NCBI GenBank assembly: GCA_034430555.1
Contig: DAOUEM010000495.1
Location: 14,482 to 78,481, forward strand
DNA from: DAOTXK01 sp034430555
GTDB lineage: Bacteria > Chloroflexota > Anaerolineae > Aggregatilineales > Ch27
Direction of reading: 5' to 3'
Length of the DNA: 64,000 nucleotides
A model generated the notes under the pieces. It saw only the letters and a list, made by a program, of their open reading frames with translations, had not been told where the DNA came from and did no database searches. Position 1 is the stretch's first letter. Each line of letters opens with the position of its first letter. A program made the position numbers and the translations under genes. Shown in pieces: positions 43,279 to 52,023 of this stretch.

Positions 43279-43743
43279 CTAGTTTTCTCCCAATTCAAAC
43301 AAGTGTTGGTATTGCCAATCTCGTTCTTTGGCTATGGCAGCATCGGCATCAGAGGAGTTGGTGGCTCTATGGATAGCCTGTAAGGCATAATTGGCAGCAC
43401 CAAGGGAATGGGTGGGAACATGGGCAGTTGCCACAGCTTGACCTGCGGCACGGGCAGCAGAGCGAGCTGCAGTGTCCTCTCCCACTGCGCGGGCAGCTGC
43501 ATGAGAGGCAAGTGCAGCCTTACGAATAACTGCCATTTTAAACACTCCTGTATTTATCCATGCCTGGAGTGCTTCTATAGCTTGTCGAGGGCGATGGTCT
43601 TCTGGATATTTTTCTTCAAAATGTGGCAGAACACGCTCGACACAATCAATTGCCCAGACGGCTAAAGTTTTATGATCAGTTTTTCTCATAAGCTCTACCA
43701 TTGACTCGTCTTTGTGTGTAACCGAGAATTTGGATTTTTCCAT
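43279..43743 (-). CDS. Imm5-like putative immunity protein
   Basis: This 154-residue protein resembles the Imm_5 family of putative immunity proteins, which are predicted to protect against polymorphic toxins. LAVWAIDCVERVLPHFEEKYPEDHRPRQAIEALQAW and an Ala-rich repeat (AALASHAAARAVGED, AARSAARAAGQAVATAHV, SLGAANYALQAI) fit that family. The ATG has AGGA 8 bases upstream. The gene and its flanks are clearly richer in A and T than the rest of the window and use different codons, which suggests recent transfer. No toxin gene lies nearby, so it may be an orphan immunity gene. Its function is predicted, not proven, for the family. Confidence 0.72.
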   Translation of the reverse strand: MEKSKFSVTHKDESMVELMRKTDHKTLAVWAIDCVERVLPHFEEKYPEDHRPRQAIEALQAWINTGVFKMAVIRKAALASHAAARAVGEDTAARSAARAAGQAVATAHVPTHSLGAANYALQAIHRATNSSDADAAIAKERDWQYQHLFELGEN

Positions 43744-43827
43744 TTGATTATTCCTGGTAATTAGTTTCTATTAATATTCTAACATAACCAGACTAGTGTC
43801 CTGACAACGTACCAATGTCAACACAAC

Positions 43828-44802
43828 CTAATCCTCGACCGTCAACCGCCCGTCGGCCAGGCAGGCCTCAAAATGGGCGATGGTCTGGCGGATACCCTCG
43901 ACCAGCGGCGTCGCGAAGACATTGGCAGAATGCTGCCGCAGCGCGCGGTCGTCGCAGCCTTCCGGGAAGGGCAGGGGCCGCTCCTCGTGCGTGATCGCCG
44001 CGCCGGGCCTGATCTGCCGGATGAGGTCGACCACCTCGGCCACGGCAGCCGGCTCCGTGCCCAGGTTGAAGCCGTGGGCGCCGTCCAGCGGGTGCAGCGC
44101 CGCCTCGATAAACTGCAAAGCCGTATCCGAGGCGAAGTGAAACTGCATCCGCCCGCCAAACTTGATGTGGAACGGGCGACCGGCAGCGGCGGCCAGCATG
44201 GCCTGCGTCGGATCGCTGGTGAGGCCCTGGTCCCGTCCGACGCCATAGACGGTGTAGGCGCGCAGCGACGTGCTGCTCAGGCCATGATCCTGCCAGTAAA
44301 CGCCCGCCGCCCCTTCGTTGTCCTGCTTGTAGACGCCATAGAGCGTGCGCGGCGCGAAGAGCGCGTCGTGGGCCAGCAGGCCGGGCGGATATTCGTCCGG
44401 CGGGCCGTACACGGCCACCGACGAGGCGTAGGCCAGGTGCTTGAGTCCCGACTGCCGCGCCGCCTCGAAGACATTGATCGTGCCCACCACGTTGACCTGT
44501 GCGCCGCGCACCGGGTCGGCCTTGCAGAAGGGCACTTGCAGCGCCGCCAGGTGGACGACGTGCGTCACGCCGTGGGTTTGCATGGCCGCCAGCACCTGCG
44601 CGAAATCGGTCAGGTCGCCCGGCACGAAGGTGATGGCCGCCTGCTCCTCCGGGGTGAGCAGCAGGTCCAGGCGGTGGCGGTCGTCGGTGATGTCGAAGCT
44701 GATGGCGCGCCGCCCCTGCTTGGCCAGGTGATACAGCGTCCAGGCCCCGATGCAGCCCATCGCGCCCGTCACCAGGACGGTATCCCCCGCCTTGTCGGTC
44801 AT
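43828..44802 (-). CDS. NAD-dependent epimerase/dehydratase family protein
   Basis: This 324-residue extended SDR has VTGAMGCIGAWTLYHLAKQG for NAD binding, ASSVAVYG for the catalytic serine and YGVYK for Tyr and Lys. The start at 44802 overlaps the stop of the FAH gene (ATGA) and is preferred over an extension of 28 non-homologous residues. It is the last gene of a minus-strand sugar-acid operon, so it probably oxidises or epimerises a sugar (acid), for example as a uronate or fucose dehydrogenase-like step. The exact reaction cannot be told from sequence. Confidence 0.82.
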   Translation of the reverse strand: MTDKAGDTVLVTGAMGCIGAWTLYHLAKQGRRAISFDITDDRHRLDLLLTPEEQAAITFVPGDLTDFAQVLAAMQTHGVTHVVHLAALQVPFCKADPVRGAQVNVVGTINVFEAARQSGLKHLAYASSVAVYGPPDEYPPGLLAHDALFAPRTLYGVYKQDNEGAAGVYWQDHGLSSTSLRAYTVYGVGRDQGLTSDPTQAMLAAAAGRPFHIKFGGRMQFHFASDTALQFIEAALHPLDGAHGFNLGTEPAAVAEVVDLIRQIRPGAAITHEERPLPFPEGCDDRALRQHSANVFATPLVEGIRQTIAHFEACLADGRLTVED

Positions 44803-45698
44803 TGCCCCGTCCCCCGGCCCATGACGTTGGTCAGCCGGCCCAGCGGCCCGACCTCCACCGTGACTTCGTCGCCCGGCTGGAGCCACACTTTCGGCTCCCG
44901 GCCCAGGATCACGCCCTGCGGCGTGCCGGTGAGGATGATGTCGCCGGCCTCCAGCGTCATATAACGGCTGGCGTAGCTGATCACCTCCGCGACGGAGAAG
45001 ATCATGTCGGCGGTGCTGGAATCCTGGCGCAGGTCGCCGTTTAGCCAGCAGCGGACCGGCATGTCCTGCGGATCGCCGGCCTCGTTGGCCGTGAGCAGGT
45101 ATGGGCCGAGCGGCAGAAACTTGTCCGGCGTTTTACCCAGCAGCCACTGCCCCGTGCGGAACTGAAGATCGCGTGCGCTCAGGTCGTTGCCGTTGCAGTA
45201 GCCGAGCACGGATTCCAGCGCCTCGGCCTCGGCGACGTCGCGCGCCCGCTTGCCCAGCACGACGACCAGCTCGGCCTCGTAGTCGCACTGCGCGGCATCG
45301 GCGGGGATCGGCACCGTCTCGCCCGGCGCGGCCAGGGCATTGTTAAACTTGGAAAACAGCACGGGCGTCTCCGGCAGGGCCATCCCGGATTCGGCGGCGT
45401 GCTGGCGGTAGTTCAGCCCCACGCACAGAATCTTGCCGGGGTTGGGCACGCAGGGTCCGAACTGCAGCGCCGCTTCGTCCAGCAGCCAGGCCGCACCATC
45501 CGCCGATTTCAGCGCTTCCGTCACGAAGTCGTCCAGGGCCGGGCGATAGGCCAGTCCCTGCGCGAAGAACCCGTCGGGATCGGTCGGAAAGCCGGTCACG
45601 CCCAGCGCCCCGGCGGCGGCCTTCACGTCGACGATGCCCCAGGCCGTTTTCACGCCCAACCGGGAGCAGTCTTCTCCCCTAAATGTCAGTAGTATCAT
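44799..45698 (-). CDS. Fumarylacetoacetate hydrolase family protein
   Basis: This 299-residue FAH-family enzyme has GKILCVGLNYRQHAAESG, the metal ligands in CDYEAELVVVLGK and GYCNGNDLSARDLQ, and the late DIILTGTPQGV. Family members split C-C bonds in 2,4-diketo acids or hydrate/decarboxylate them. In the fucose pathway a homologue cleaves 2,4-diketo-3-deoxy-L-fuconate to pyruvate and lactate, which suits the fuconate dehydratase and fuconolactonase-like genes close by. Translation is coupled to the following epimerase gene. It lies 41 bases after the amidohydrolase gene. Confidence 0.87.
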   Translation of the reverse strand: MILLTFRGEDCSRLGVKTAWGIVDVKAAAGALGVTGFPTDPDGFFAQGLAYRPALDDFVTEALKSADGAAWLLDEAALQFGPCVPNPGKILCVGLNYRQHAAESGMALPETPVLFSKFNNALAAPGETVPIPADAAQCDYEAELVVVLGKRARDVAEAEALESVLGYCNGNDLSARDLQFRTGQWLLGKTPDKFLPLGPYLLTANEAGDPQDMPVRCWLNGDLRQDSSTADMIFSVAEVISYASRYMTLEAGDIILTGTPQGVILGREPKVWLQPGDEVTVEVGPLGRLTNVMGRGTGQ

Positions 45699-45739
45699 TC
45701 TTGTATCCTTTGCGAGCGGTTAGCGAATCAGAGCCGCCC

Positions 45740-47032
45740 TTACAACGCGGCCCGGATGGCGGCTCGTTTACCCGCCAGGTCAAAAACGGCCTCCTGATTG
45801 CCGCGCATCAGCCGAGTCGCCAGTTTGATCGCTGCCGCTTCGTCCAGCAGGCCGTCGGCGATCTCGGCTTGCAGGGCGCGGGTCAGCCAGGCGCGAGCCT
45901 GATGCGCGTAAGCCACCGCCGCATACGGCCAGAAGGTATCCCCCCCGAAGGCAAACAGCTTATTGACCGGCACCGAGTGGATCATCCGGCGCACAAAATC
46001 GGCGGCGGCGTAGGGATTGATGCTCCAGGACCAGCACATATCTACATACACGTTCGGGAAAAACTTGGCGACCGCGGCCAGTTCGTTCTCGTAGGGGTAA
46101 CTGATATGCATCAGCACGAAACGTGCCGCCGGGTACTGGTGCAGCAGGTCGTGCAGGTGGGAAGGACGCACCCGGTCCAAGGGCGCATCGCGGGTGGGGC
46201 TGTGGCCGGCCAGGTAGCCGGTGTGTATCTTGAAGGGCAGCTCGTGGCGGATGGACAGTTCCACGCCCTGCGCCAGGCACCAGTCCCCCAGGCACAGCCG
46301 CTCCGCCGGGGTGAGTTCCTGCCCGCGCAGCTCTTTTTGCAGAGCGTGCTCGGCATCGGCCGGTTCCCGTGCCTGCCAGTACAAAGTGCGCTCGTAGGCG
46401 TGCTGCGACTTGACGGCGATGGCGCACGGCCCGTAGCGCTCGAACAGGCCCGCCATCGCCTGCCGCAGCGAAGCCAGGTCCTGCACCTCGACGCCGGTTG
46501 TGTCGTGCAGGGCGGCGGCCTCCACCCGACCATTGCTGAACTGCTCCCAGGAGAGATCGTAGAGGAAAAACTCCGGCCCCGAGTCGTCCGGCAGGCAGGC
46601 CCACTCAAAATCATCGACCTGCACGTGGTCCAGGTTGGCCACCTCTTTGAGCAGACGCAGGCGTTCGCCCGGCTGGAGAAGCGCGGCAGCCCGGGGCGCG
46701 GCGGCCTCGATAGCTGGCAGGGTGATTTCTTCCATGCCGAAGGCGTGTTGGGCGATGTACCGCACGGCCTGCCCGTAGCCCGTGTATTGGCAGTGCTGCC
46801 AGGCGTCTTTTACCCCGTCCCAACGGGCTTCCAGGTCCGGGTCGGGTTTCAGGACCAGGCGTTCGACGGCCTCGTAAGGCGCGCCCGCCACGATCAACTC
46901 GTTGCCGATGTAATTATCGAACAGCATTTGCAGCACGTCCGGGCCTTCTTCGACGTACTGCTGCTCCTTGTTGAGGTGTTCGTGAGTGTCCATCAGCGGC
47001 GTGGCCTGGATGTGTAACGCCAGATCGCTCAT
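45740..47032 (-). CDS. Amidohydrolase family protein, uronate isomerase-like
   Basis: This 430-residue TIM-barrel protein has DTHEHL (HxH metal site) at residues 15-20, KIHTGYLAGHSPTRD and VLMHISYPYENELAAVAKFFPNVYVDMCWSW in the barrel and FGGDTFWPY near the end, where the catalytic Asp is expected. The pattern fits the amidohydrolase-2 and uronate-isomerase relatives. In this operon it may isomerise or hydrolyse a uronate or sugar lactone. It is not a canonical uronate isomerase over its whole length, so I call only the superfamily. Its neighbours are GH1 (33 bases) and FAH (41 bases). Confidence 0.75.
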   Translation of the reverse strand: MSDLALHIQATPLMDTHEHLNKEQQYVEEGPDVLQMLFDNYIGNELIVAGAPYEAVERLVLKPDPDLEARWDGVKDAWQHCQYTGYGQAVRYIAQHAFGMEEITLPAIEAAAPRAAALLQPGERLRLLKEVANLDHVQVDDFEWACLPDDSGPEFFLYDLSWEQFSNGRVEAAALHDTTGVEVQDLASLRQAMAGLFERYGPCAIAVKSQHAYERTLYWQAREPADAEHALQKELRGQELTPAERLCLGDWCLAQGVELSIRHELPFKIHTGYLAGHSPTRDAPLDRVRPSHLHDLLHQYPAARFVLMHISYPYENELAAVAKFFPNVYVDMCWSWSINPYAAADFVRRMIHSVPVNKLFAFGGDTFWPYAAVAYAHQARAWLTRALQAEIADGLLDEAAAIKLATRLMRGNQEAVFDLAGKRAAIRAAL

Positions 47033-47065
47033 TGTGTATGTTCTCCTTTTAACCGGTCTGCCGTC

Positions 47066-48415
47066 CTAGACGGCCAGGCCGTTGGCGGCGACCACCGTGC
47101 CGTACCACTGCCCGCTGGCTTTGAGCGTGCGGGCCAGCGTCTCGTAATCGACGTAAGTGATGCCAAATCGTTTGGTATACCCGTATGCCCACTCGAAGTT
47201 ATCCAGCAAGGACCACACGAAATACCCGCGCAGCGGCACATCCTCGGCGATGGCGCGATGGCAAGCCGCCAGGTGCCGCCGGATGTAACTCAGCCGCTGA
47301 GGATCGTCAACCGTGCCGTCCGGGCCGACGGCGTCGTCGTAGACCGCGCCATTCTCGGTGATGTAGAGGGCCGGCGGGGCATAATCGTCGCGCACCCGCT
47401 TGAGCAGCTCGTACAACCCGTCGGGGTAGACGCCCCAGCCCATGGCGGTGACTTCCTCGTCGCGGACCACGGTTTCGATAAAAACGGGGGGATCGCCGCC
47501 GTGTTTGACGACCTGCCGTGCGTAGTAGTTGACGCCCAGGAAGTCCAGCGGGGCGCGGATGGCCTCCAGGTCGCCGGGTTGAATCTCCGGCGCGGTCTCG
47601 CCCATCATCTCCAGAATGTCCGCCGGGTAGCTGCCCTTGAAGACCGGGTCGGCGAACCAGCGGTTGAGCATCCCGTCCTGGCGCTGGGCGGCGGCGACGT
47701 CCTCCGGCGAATCGCTGTCCGGCATGACATGGCTCATGTTCAGCACGATGCCGACTTTAGCTCCGGCCACGTTCTGCCGGATGATGGGCACCGCCTGGCC
47801 GTGAGCCAGCAGGACATGGTGCGTGGTTTGTATGGCCAGGGGAAAATCCGTCAGGCCCGGCGCGTGCCGACCCATGCCATACCCGACAAAGGTGAAAACC
47901 ATCGGCTCGTTATGTGTGACCCAGTTTTTTACACGGTCGCCCAGGTGGCCGGTGACCACGTCCGCGTAGTTGGTGAAGGCTTCAACCATGGTCCGGCTGC
48001 CCCAACCGCCCCGATCTTGCAGCGCCTGCGGCAGGTCCCAGTGGTAGAGCGTGATGTACGGCTCGATGTCCTGCGCCAGCAGTTCATCCACCAGGCGGCT
48101 GTAAAAATCCAATCCGGCAGGGTTGACCGGACCGTCGCCCGCCGGCAGGATGCGAGGCCAGGCGGTGGAAAAACGATAGGCCTTCAAGTTGAGTGAGGCC
48201 ATCAGGGCTACGTCTTCCCGATAGCGGTGATAGTGGTCGCAGGCCACGTCGCCGGTATCGCCGTTGACGACCTTGCCCGGCGTACGGGAGAAGGTATCCC
48301 AGATTGACGGGCCGCGCCCATCCGCCTCCGCCGCGCCTTCGACCTGGTAGGAGGCCGTCGCCGCGCCCCAGGTAAAGCCATCGGGGAAAGCCAAAAATGG
48401 GCCATCGGTGGTCAT
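47066..48415 (-). CDS. Beta-glucosidase, glycoside hydrolase family 1 (second copy)
   Basis: This 449-residue GH1 enzyme shows FTWGAATASYQVEGAAEADG, WVTHNEPMVF with the acid/base Glu, and LYITENGAVYDD with the nucleophile Glu. It is clearly homologous to the GH1 at 17549-18907 but not a recent duplicate, since many positions differ. No signal peptide is present. It lies between kdgK (27 bases) and the amidohydrolase gene (33 bases) in one operon, so it may release sugar from an oligosaccharide whose acid part is then degraded by the neighbours. Confidence 0.92.
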   Translation of the reverse strand: MTTDGPFLAFPDGFTWGAATASYQVEGAAEADGRGPSIWDTFSRTPGKVVNGDTGDVACDHYHRYREDVALMASLNLKAYRFSTAWPRILPAGDGPVNPAGLDFYSRLVDELLAQDIEPYITLYHWDLPQALQDRGGWGSRTMVEAFTNYADVVTGHLGDRVKNWVTHNEPMVFTFVGYGMGRHAPGLTDFPLAIQTTHHVLLAHGQAVPIIRQNVAGAKVGIVLNMSHVMPDSDSPEDVAAAQRQDGMLNRWFADPVFKGSYPADILEMMGETAPEIQPGDLEAIRAPLDFLGVNYYARQVVKHGGDPPVFIETVVRDEEVTAMGWGVYPDGLYELLKRVRDDYAPPALYITENGAVYDDAVGPDGTVDDPQRLSYIRRHLAACHRAIAEDVPLRGYFVWSLLDNFEWAYGYTKRFGITYVDYETLARTLKASGQWYGTVVAANGLAV

Positions 48416-48442
48416 CGTTTTGTCTCCGTTCTGATACGCGGG

Positions 48443-49474
48443 TCAGCGGCTGACGCGCCCGGAAGCGTCGCCGCCCATCAACTTCTCGACCTCTTCTACA
48501 CTGACCAGGTTAAAGTCGCCGAAGATGGTGTGCTTCAGGCAGGAGGCCGCTACTGCAAATTGCAGCGCCTGCCCCCGGTCGTGGTAGGTGCGCAGCCCGT
48601 AGATCAGGCCGCCCATGAAGCTGTCGCCGCCGCCCACCCGGTCCACGATGGGCGTGATGTCGTAGGTGGGGGCGGTGTGGATCGCGCCCTCGTGCCACAG
48701 GATGGCGCTCCACTTGTTATGGCTGGCCGAGATCGAGCCGCGCAAGGTGATGGCGATCGTCTTCAGGCTGGGGAAACGCTCCGCCAACTGCTCGCATACG
48801 TAGCGGTAGGCGTCGGCCTCGACCTTGCCGGCGGTCACGTCGGACTCGGGGGCCTTGATGCCGAACACCTTGTCGGCGTCCTCTTCATTACCGATGGCGA
48901 CATCGGTATATCCGACCAGCTCCGGCATGACCTCGCCGGGCGTCTTGCCCCACTTCCACAGCTTTTTGCGGTAGTTGAGGTCGCAGGAGACGGTCAGGCC
49001 CTTGGCCTGGGCGATCTGCACCGCTTCCAGGACGGCTGCCGCCGCGCCCTGGGAGATGGCCGGCGTGATCCCGGTCCAGTGGAACCAGTCGGCGCCCTCA
49101 AAGGCGGCGTCCCAGTCCACCAAACCGGGCCGGATGGTCGCCAGCGCCGACCCGGCCCGGTCGTAGATCACCTTGCTGCCGCGCTGGGCCGCGCCCATCT
49201 CCAGGAAATAGATACCCAACCGGTCCCCGCCGCGCACGATGTGCCCCGTGCCGATGCCGAACTGGCGCAGGTAGTAAACGCAGGCGTCGCCCAGGTCGTT
49301 GGCCGGCAGGCGCGTCACGAATTCGACATCCTGCCCGTAATTCGCCAGCGAAGCCACCACGTTGCTCTCCCCACCGCCGTAAATCACGTCGAAGCAACGG
49401 GCCTGCACGAACCGCTGGAATCCCGGCGGGGACAGGCGCAGCATAATCTCGCCAAAAGCGACAATCTTTCCCAT
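48443..49474 (-). CDS. kdgK: 2-dehydro-3-deoxygluconokinase (PfkB family)
   Basis: This 343-residue ribokinase-family enzyme phosphorylates 2-keto-3-deoxygluconate to KDPG. KIVAFGEIMLRLSPPGFQRFVQA is the typical KdgK start, YGGGESNVVASLANYG is the sugar-binding region and DRVGGGDSFMGGLIYGL the PfkB C-terminal signature with the catalytic Asp. The ribosome binding site is AGAGGGA before the ATG. It follows eda by 106 bases, which contain three TATCCCAAA repeats. KdgK plus Eda complete the lower Entner-Doudoroff-type route for hexuronates to pyruvate and glyceraldehyde 3-phosphate. Confidence 0.9.
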   Translation of the reverse strand: MGKIVAFGEIMLRLSPPGFQRFVQARCFDVIYGGGESNVVASLANYGQDVEFVTRLPANDLGDACVYYLRQFGIGTGHIVRGGDRLGIYFLEMGAAQRGSKVIYDRAGSALATIRPGLVDWDAAFEGADWFHWTGITPAISQGAAAAVLEAVQIAQAKGLTVSCDLNYRKKLWKWGKTPGEVMPELVGYTDVAIGNEEDADKVFGIKAPESDVTAGKVEADAYRYVCEQLAERFPSLKTIAITLRGSISASHNKWSAILWHEGAIHTAPTYDITPIVDRVGGGDSFMGGLIYGLRTYHDRGQALQFAVAASCLKHTIFGDFNLVSVEEVEKLMGGDASGRVSR

Positions 49475-49486
49475 ATTATCCCTCTT

Positions 49487-49545
49487 TATCCCAAATTATC
49501 GCAGATTCCCGCATTTATCCCAAACAACCGAACAAATATCCCAAA
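49487..49545. repeat. Three TATCCCAAA direct repeats in the kdgK leader
   Basis: TATCCCAAA occurs at 49487, 49516 and 49537, spaced 29 and 21 bases apart, in the AT-rich gap between eda and kdgK. On the coding strand the motif reads TTTGGGATA. It could bind a regulator or be chance in a short AT-rich spacer. Confidence 0.6.
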
Positions 49546-49580
49546 AGGGACGGGCCGCCGGGCCGCGCCAACCACCTGTT

Positions 49581-50234
49581 CTACCCCGCGGCGGCAGCCT
49601 GTGCGTATTTGGCCGCCCTGGCGGTGACGGCGTCCCAATCCCCGGCGGCAAAAGCGGGCTTATCCAGCAGGGCGCTGCCCACGCCCACCGCGAAGGCGCC
49701 GTTGGCCAGCCATTCGGCGGTATTCTCCAGGGTGACGCCGCCGGTCGGGACCAGCTTGAGGTGCGGCAGCGGGGCGCGCACCGCCTTGATGTAAGACGGG
49801 CCAAGCGTGCTGGCCGGGAACACCTTGACGGCGTCGGCCCCGGCTTCCCAGGCGTTTTCGATCTCGGTGGGCGTGTAAGCGCCGGGCATGATCGGCACGC
49901 CGGCGGCCTTCGCCACCTCGATGACGGTCATCTTGGTGCTGGGCGAGACGATAAACTGGGCGCCGGCCTCGATCACGCGGTAGCAGTCGGCCGGGCTGTT
50001 GACCGACCCAGCTCCCACAACGGCGGTGCCCGCGGCGAATTCCGGCAACGCCGCCCTGACCTCGCGGATGGCCTGCGGCGCATCCGGGCTGGTCAGGGTA
50101 AACTCTATGGCGACGATGCCGCCGGCGACCAGCGCCCGCGTGAGATCGACCGCCGTTTCCAGGCTGGGCAGGCGGATCACGGCGACCAAGCGTGTCCTGG
50201 CGACGATATCGAGTACAGTTTGTTTGTTGTCCAT
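49581..50234 (-). CDS. eda: KDPG/KHG aldolase
   Basis: This 217-residue class I aldolase cleaves 2-keto-3-deoxy-6-phosphogluconate to pyruvate and glyceraldehyde 3-phosphate. IEFTLTSPDAP contains the catalytic Glu, GAGSVNSPADC the phosphate region, DAVKVFPASTLGP the Schiff-base lysine and PTGGVTLENTAEW the second phosphate site. Length is normal. The frame runs far upstream but homology begins at the ATG at 50234. It opens the six-gene minus-strand sugar-acid operon. A palindromic CGTTTCATTCAAACG lies 28 bases upstream between it and the divergent GH43 gene and may regulate both. Confidence 0.92.
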   Translation of the reverse strand: MDNKQTVLDIVARTRLVAVIRLPSLETAVDLTRALVAGGIVAIEFTLTSPDAPQAIREVRAALPEFAAGTAVVGAGSVNSPADCYRVIEAGAQFIVSPSTKMTVIEVAKAAGVPIMPGAYTPTEIENAWEAGADAVKVFPASTLGPSYIKAVRAPLPHLKLVPTGGVTLENTAEWLANGAFAVGVGSALLDKPAFAAGDWDAVTARAAKYAQAAAAG

Positions 50235-50261
50235 GGTGGGCGCTCCCCCCTTCAACGAGAC

Positions 50262-50276
50262 CGTTTCATTCAAACG
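50262..50276. promoter_or_regulatory. Palindromic site between divergent eda and GH43 genes
   Basis: CGTTTCATTCAAACG has perfect CGTTT/AAACG arms with a 5-base centre. It sits in the 78-base gap of two divergent genes, next to a TATACT/TATACC box at 50283-50290. LacI-, IclR- or GntR-type sugar regulators use similar sites. Confidence 0.45.
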
Positions 50277-50312
50277 CGCCTGAGTATACCGCATCCCAAA
50301 GGGAAGATACCC

Positions 50313-51908
50313 ATGAACCGATATTTTCATAACCCTGTCATACCTGGATTTTATCCCGATCCTTCGATCTGCCGGGTGGACGAGGATTACTACCTCGTGA
50401 CGTCCAGCTTCGAGTTCTTCCCCGGCGTGCCCATCTGGCACAGCCGCGACCTCGTCAACTGGCGGCAGATCGGCCACGTGCTGGATCGCCCCTCCCAACT
50501 GAACCTGGACGGCCTGTCCGCGTCTGCCGGCATCTACGCGCCGACCATCCGCTACCACGACGGGGTCTATTACATGATCACCACCCTCGTCGACCGGGGC
50601 GAGCGCCAGGACGTCCCCGCCGGCAACTTCATCGTGACGGCCACCGATCCCGCCGGGCCGTGGTCGGACCCCTACTGGCTGGAAGGCGCGCCCGGCATCG
50701 ATCCCTCGCTGCTGTTTGACGACGACGGCCGCGTCTGGTACACCGGCAACCGCGTCCCGGACGGCCACGACTGGCGGAGCCATATCCGGGAAATCTGGCT
50801 GCAGGAGCTGGACCTGACTTCGATGCAGCTCGTCGGCGAGACGTATGGGCTGTGGCGCGGCGCGCTGGTCGACGCCGTTCATGCGGAAGCGCCGCACCTC
50901 TACAAAATCGACGGCCTGTACTACCTGATGATCGCCGAGGGCGGCACCGCACACCAGCACGCCGTGACCATCGCCCGCAGCGAAACGGTCACCGGGCCGT
51001 ACCAGGGCAATCTCCGCAATCCCATCCTGACGCACCGCCACCTGGGCCGCACCTATCCCATCACCAACACCGGTCACGCCGACATCGTGCAGACGCCCAA
51101 CGGCGAGTGGTGGATGGTGGCGCTGGCTTCCCGGCCATACGGTGGTTACTTCTACAACCTGGGCCGCGAAACCTGGCTGATGCCGGTGATCTGGGAAGAC
51201 GGCTGGCCGATCGTCAGCCCTGGCACCGGCAAGATTGAGTGGAGCTATCCCGCCCCCCAACTGCCGCAGCATCGCTGGGCAGTGCAGCCGGCCCGCGATC
51301 ACTTCGTACAGCCGACGCTGCAGCATACCTGGAACTTCCTGCGCACGCCGCGCGAGGACTTCTGGAGCCTGGAGGCCCGGCCCGGCTGGCTGCGGCTGCG
51401 GCTGCGCCCGGAGTCGCTGGTCGAGCGGAGCTGCCCCAGTTTCGTCGGACGCCGGCAGCAGCACATCAACTTCCTGGCGGAGACGCGCATGGCCTTCACC
51501 CCGCAGGCGTCTCACGAATGCGCGGGCCTGGTCCTGCTGCAAAACGACAACCACCAGTTCCGCTTCACCTGCACGTTGGACGACGAGGGGCAGCCTGTCT
51601 TGCAGGTGATCCGGCGGGAAGCAGGGCAGGAGCAAATCCTGGCGCAGGCGGTGGTGAGCGGTCCGGAATACCATCTGAAGGTAGAGGCGATCGGGCAGGA
51701 CTACAGCTTCTACTACAACGAGCGCGCGCAGTCGCCGCCTGAGTTGGAAGCCTGGCAGCCGCTGGCCGAGCGCGCCGACGGCCGCATCCTGAGTACGCCG
51801 GTGGCGGGCGGCTTCACCGGGGCATACATCGGCCTCTACGCCAGCAGCCACGGCCAGCCGAGCGACAATACCGCCGATTTCGACTGGTTCGACTACGAGG
51901 GGCTGTAG
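50313..51908 (+). CDS. Glycoside hydrolase family 43 (beta-xylosidase/arabinofuranosidase)
   Basis: This 531-residue protein is a GH43 five-bladed propeller hydrolase with a C-terminal beta-sandwich. NPVIPGFYPDPSICR holds the catalytic base Asp, GIDPSLLFDDDGRVW the pKa-modulating Asp, and AEAPHLYKIDGLYYL the acid Glu. The beta-sandwich (residues about 325-530, with VGRRQQHINFLAETRM and GAYIGLYASSHG) is the domain common to xylosidase subfamilies. There is no signal peptide, so it acts on imported xylo- or arabino-oligosaccharides. It is transcribed away from eda. Confidence 0.92.
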   Translation: MNRYFHNPVIPGFYPDPSICRVDEDYYLVTSSFEFFPGVPIWHSRDLVNWRQIGHVLDRPSQLNLDGLSASAGIYAPTIRYHDGVYYMITTLVDRGERQDVPAGNFIVTATDPAGPWSDPYWLEGAPGIDPSLLFDDDGRVWYTGNRVPDGHDWRSHIREIWLQELDLTSMQLVGETYGLWRGALVDAVHAEAPHLYKIDGLYYLMIAEGGTAHQHAVTIARSETVTGPYQGNLRNPILTHRHLGRTYPITNTGHADIVQTPNGEWWMVALASRPYGGYFYNLGRETWLMPVIWEDGWPIVSPGTGKIEWSYPAPQLPQHRWAVQPARDHFVQPTLQHTWNFLRTPREDFWSLEARPGWLRLRLRPESLVERSCPSFVGRRQQHINFLAETRMAFTPQASHECAGLVLLQNDNHQFRFTCTLDDEGQPVLQVIRREAGQEQILAQAVVSGPEYHLKVEAIGQDYSFYYNERAQSPPELEAWQPLAERADGRILSTPVAGGFTGAYIGLYASSHGQPSDNTADFDWFDYEGL

Positions 51909-51951
51909 ACGAAGGTCGTCAGTTGACGACGGTCGTCATGGGAACATAACG

Positions 51952-51987
51952 GCCGGTCGCACGTTATAATGATGGCGTGCGACCGGC
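51952..51987. promoter_or_regulatory. 36-bp dyad enclosing a TATAAT box upstream of the fuconolactonase-like gene
   Basis: GCCGGTCGCACG (51952-51963) and its exact complement CGTGCGACCGGC (51976-51987) flank a 12-base loop, TTATAATGATGG, which holds a consensus -10 at 51965-51970. An operator over the promoter is the simplest reading. Another short dyad, GTCGTCAGTTGACGAC, lies at 51915-51930. Confidence 0.65.
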
Positions 51988-52023
51988 TGGCGGTCGCCAG
52001 GACAGCTTCAAGGGGGGTGTCTT

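Noticed and set aside
43235..43827. Possible transposon ends around the AT-rich immunity gene
   Set aside because: Sequences such as GGACACTAGTCTGG on the right have no convincing inverted match on the left and no target duplication can be seen.
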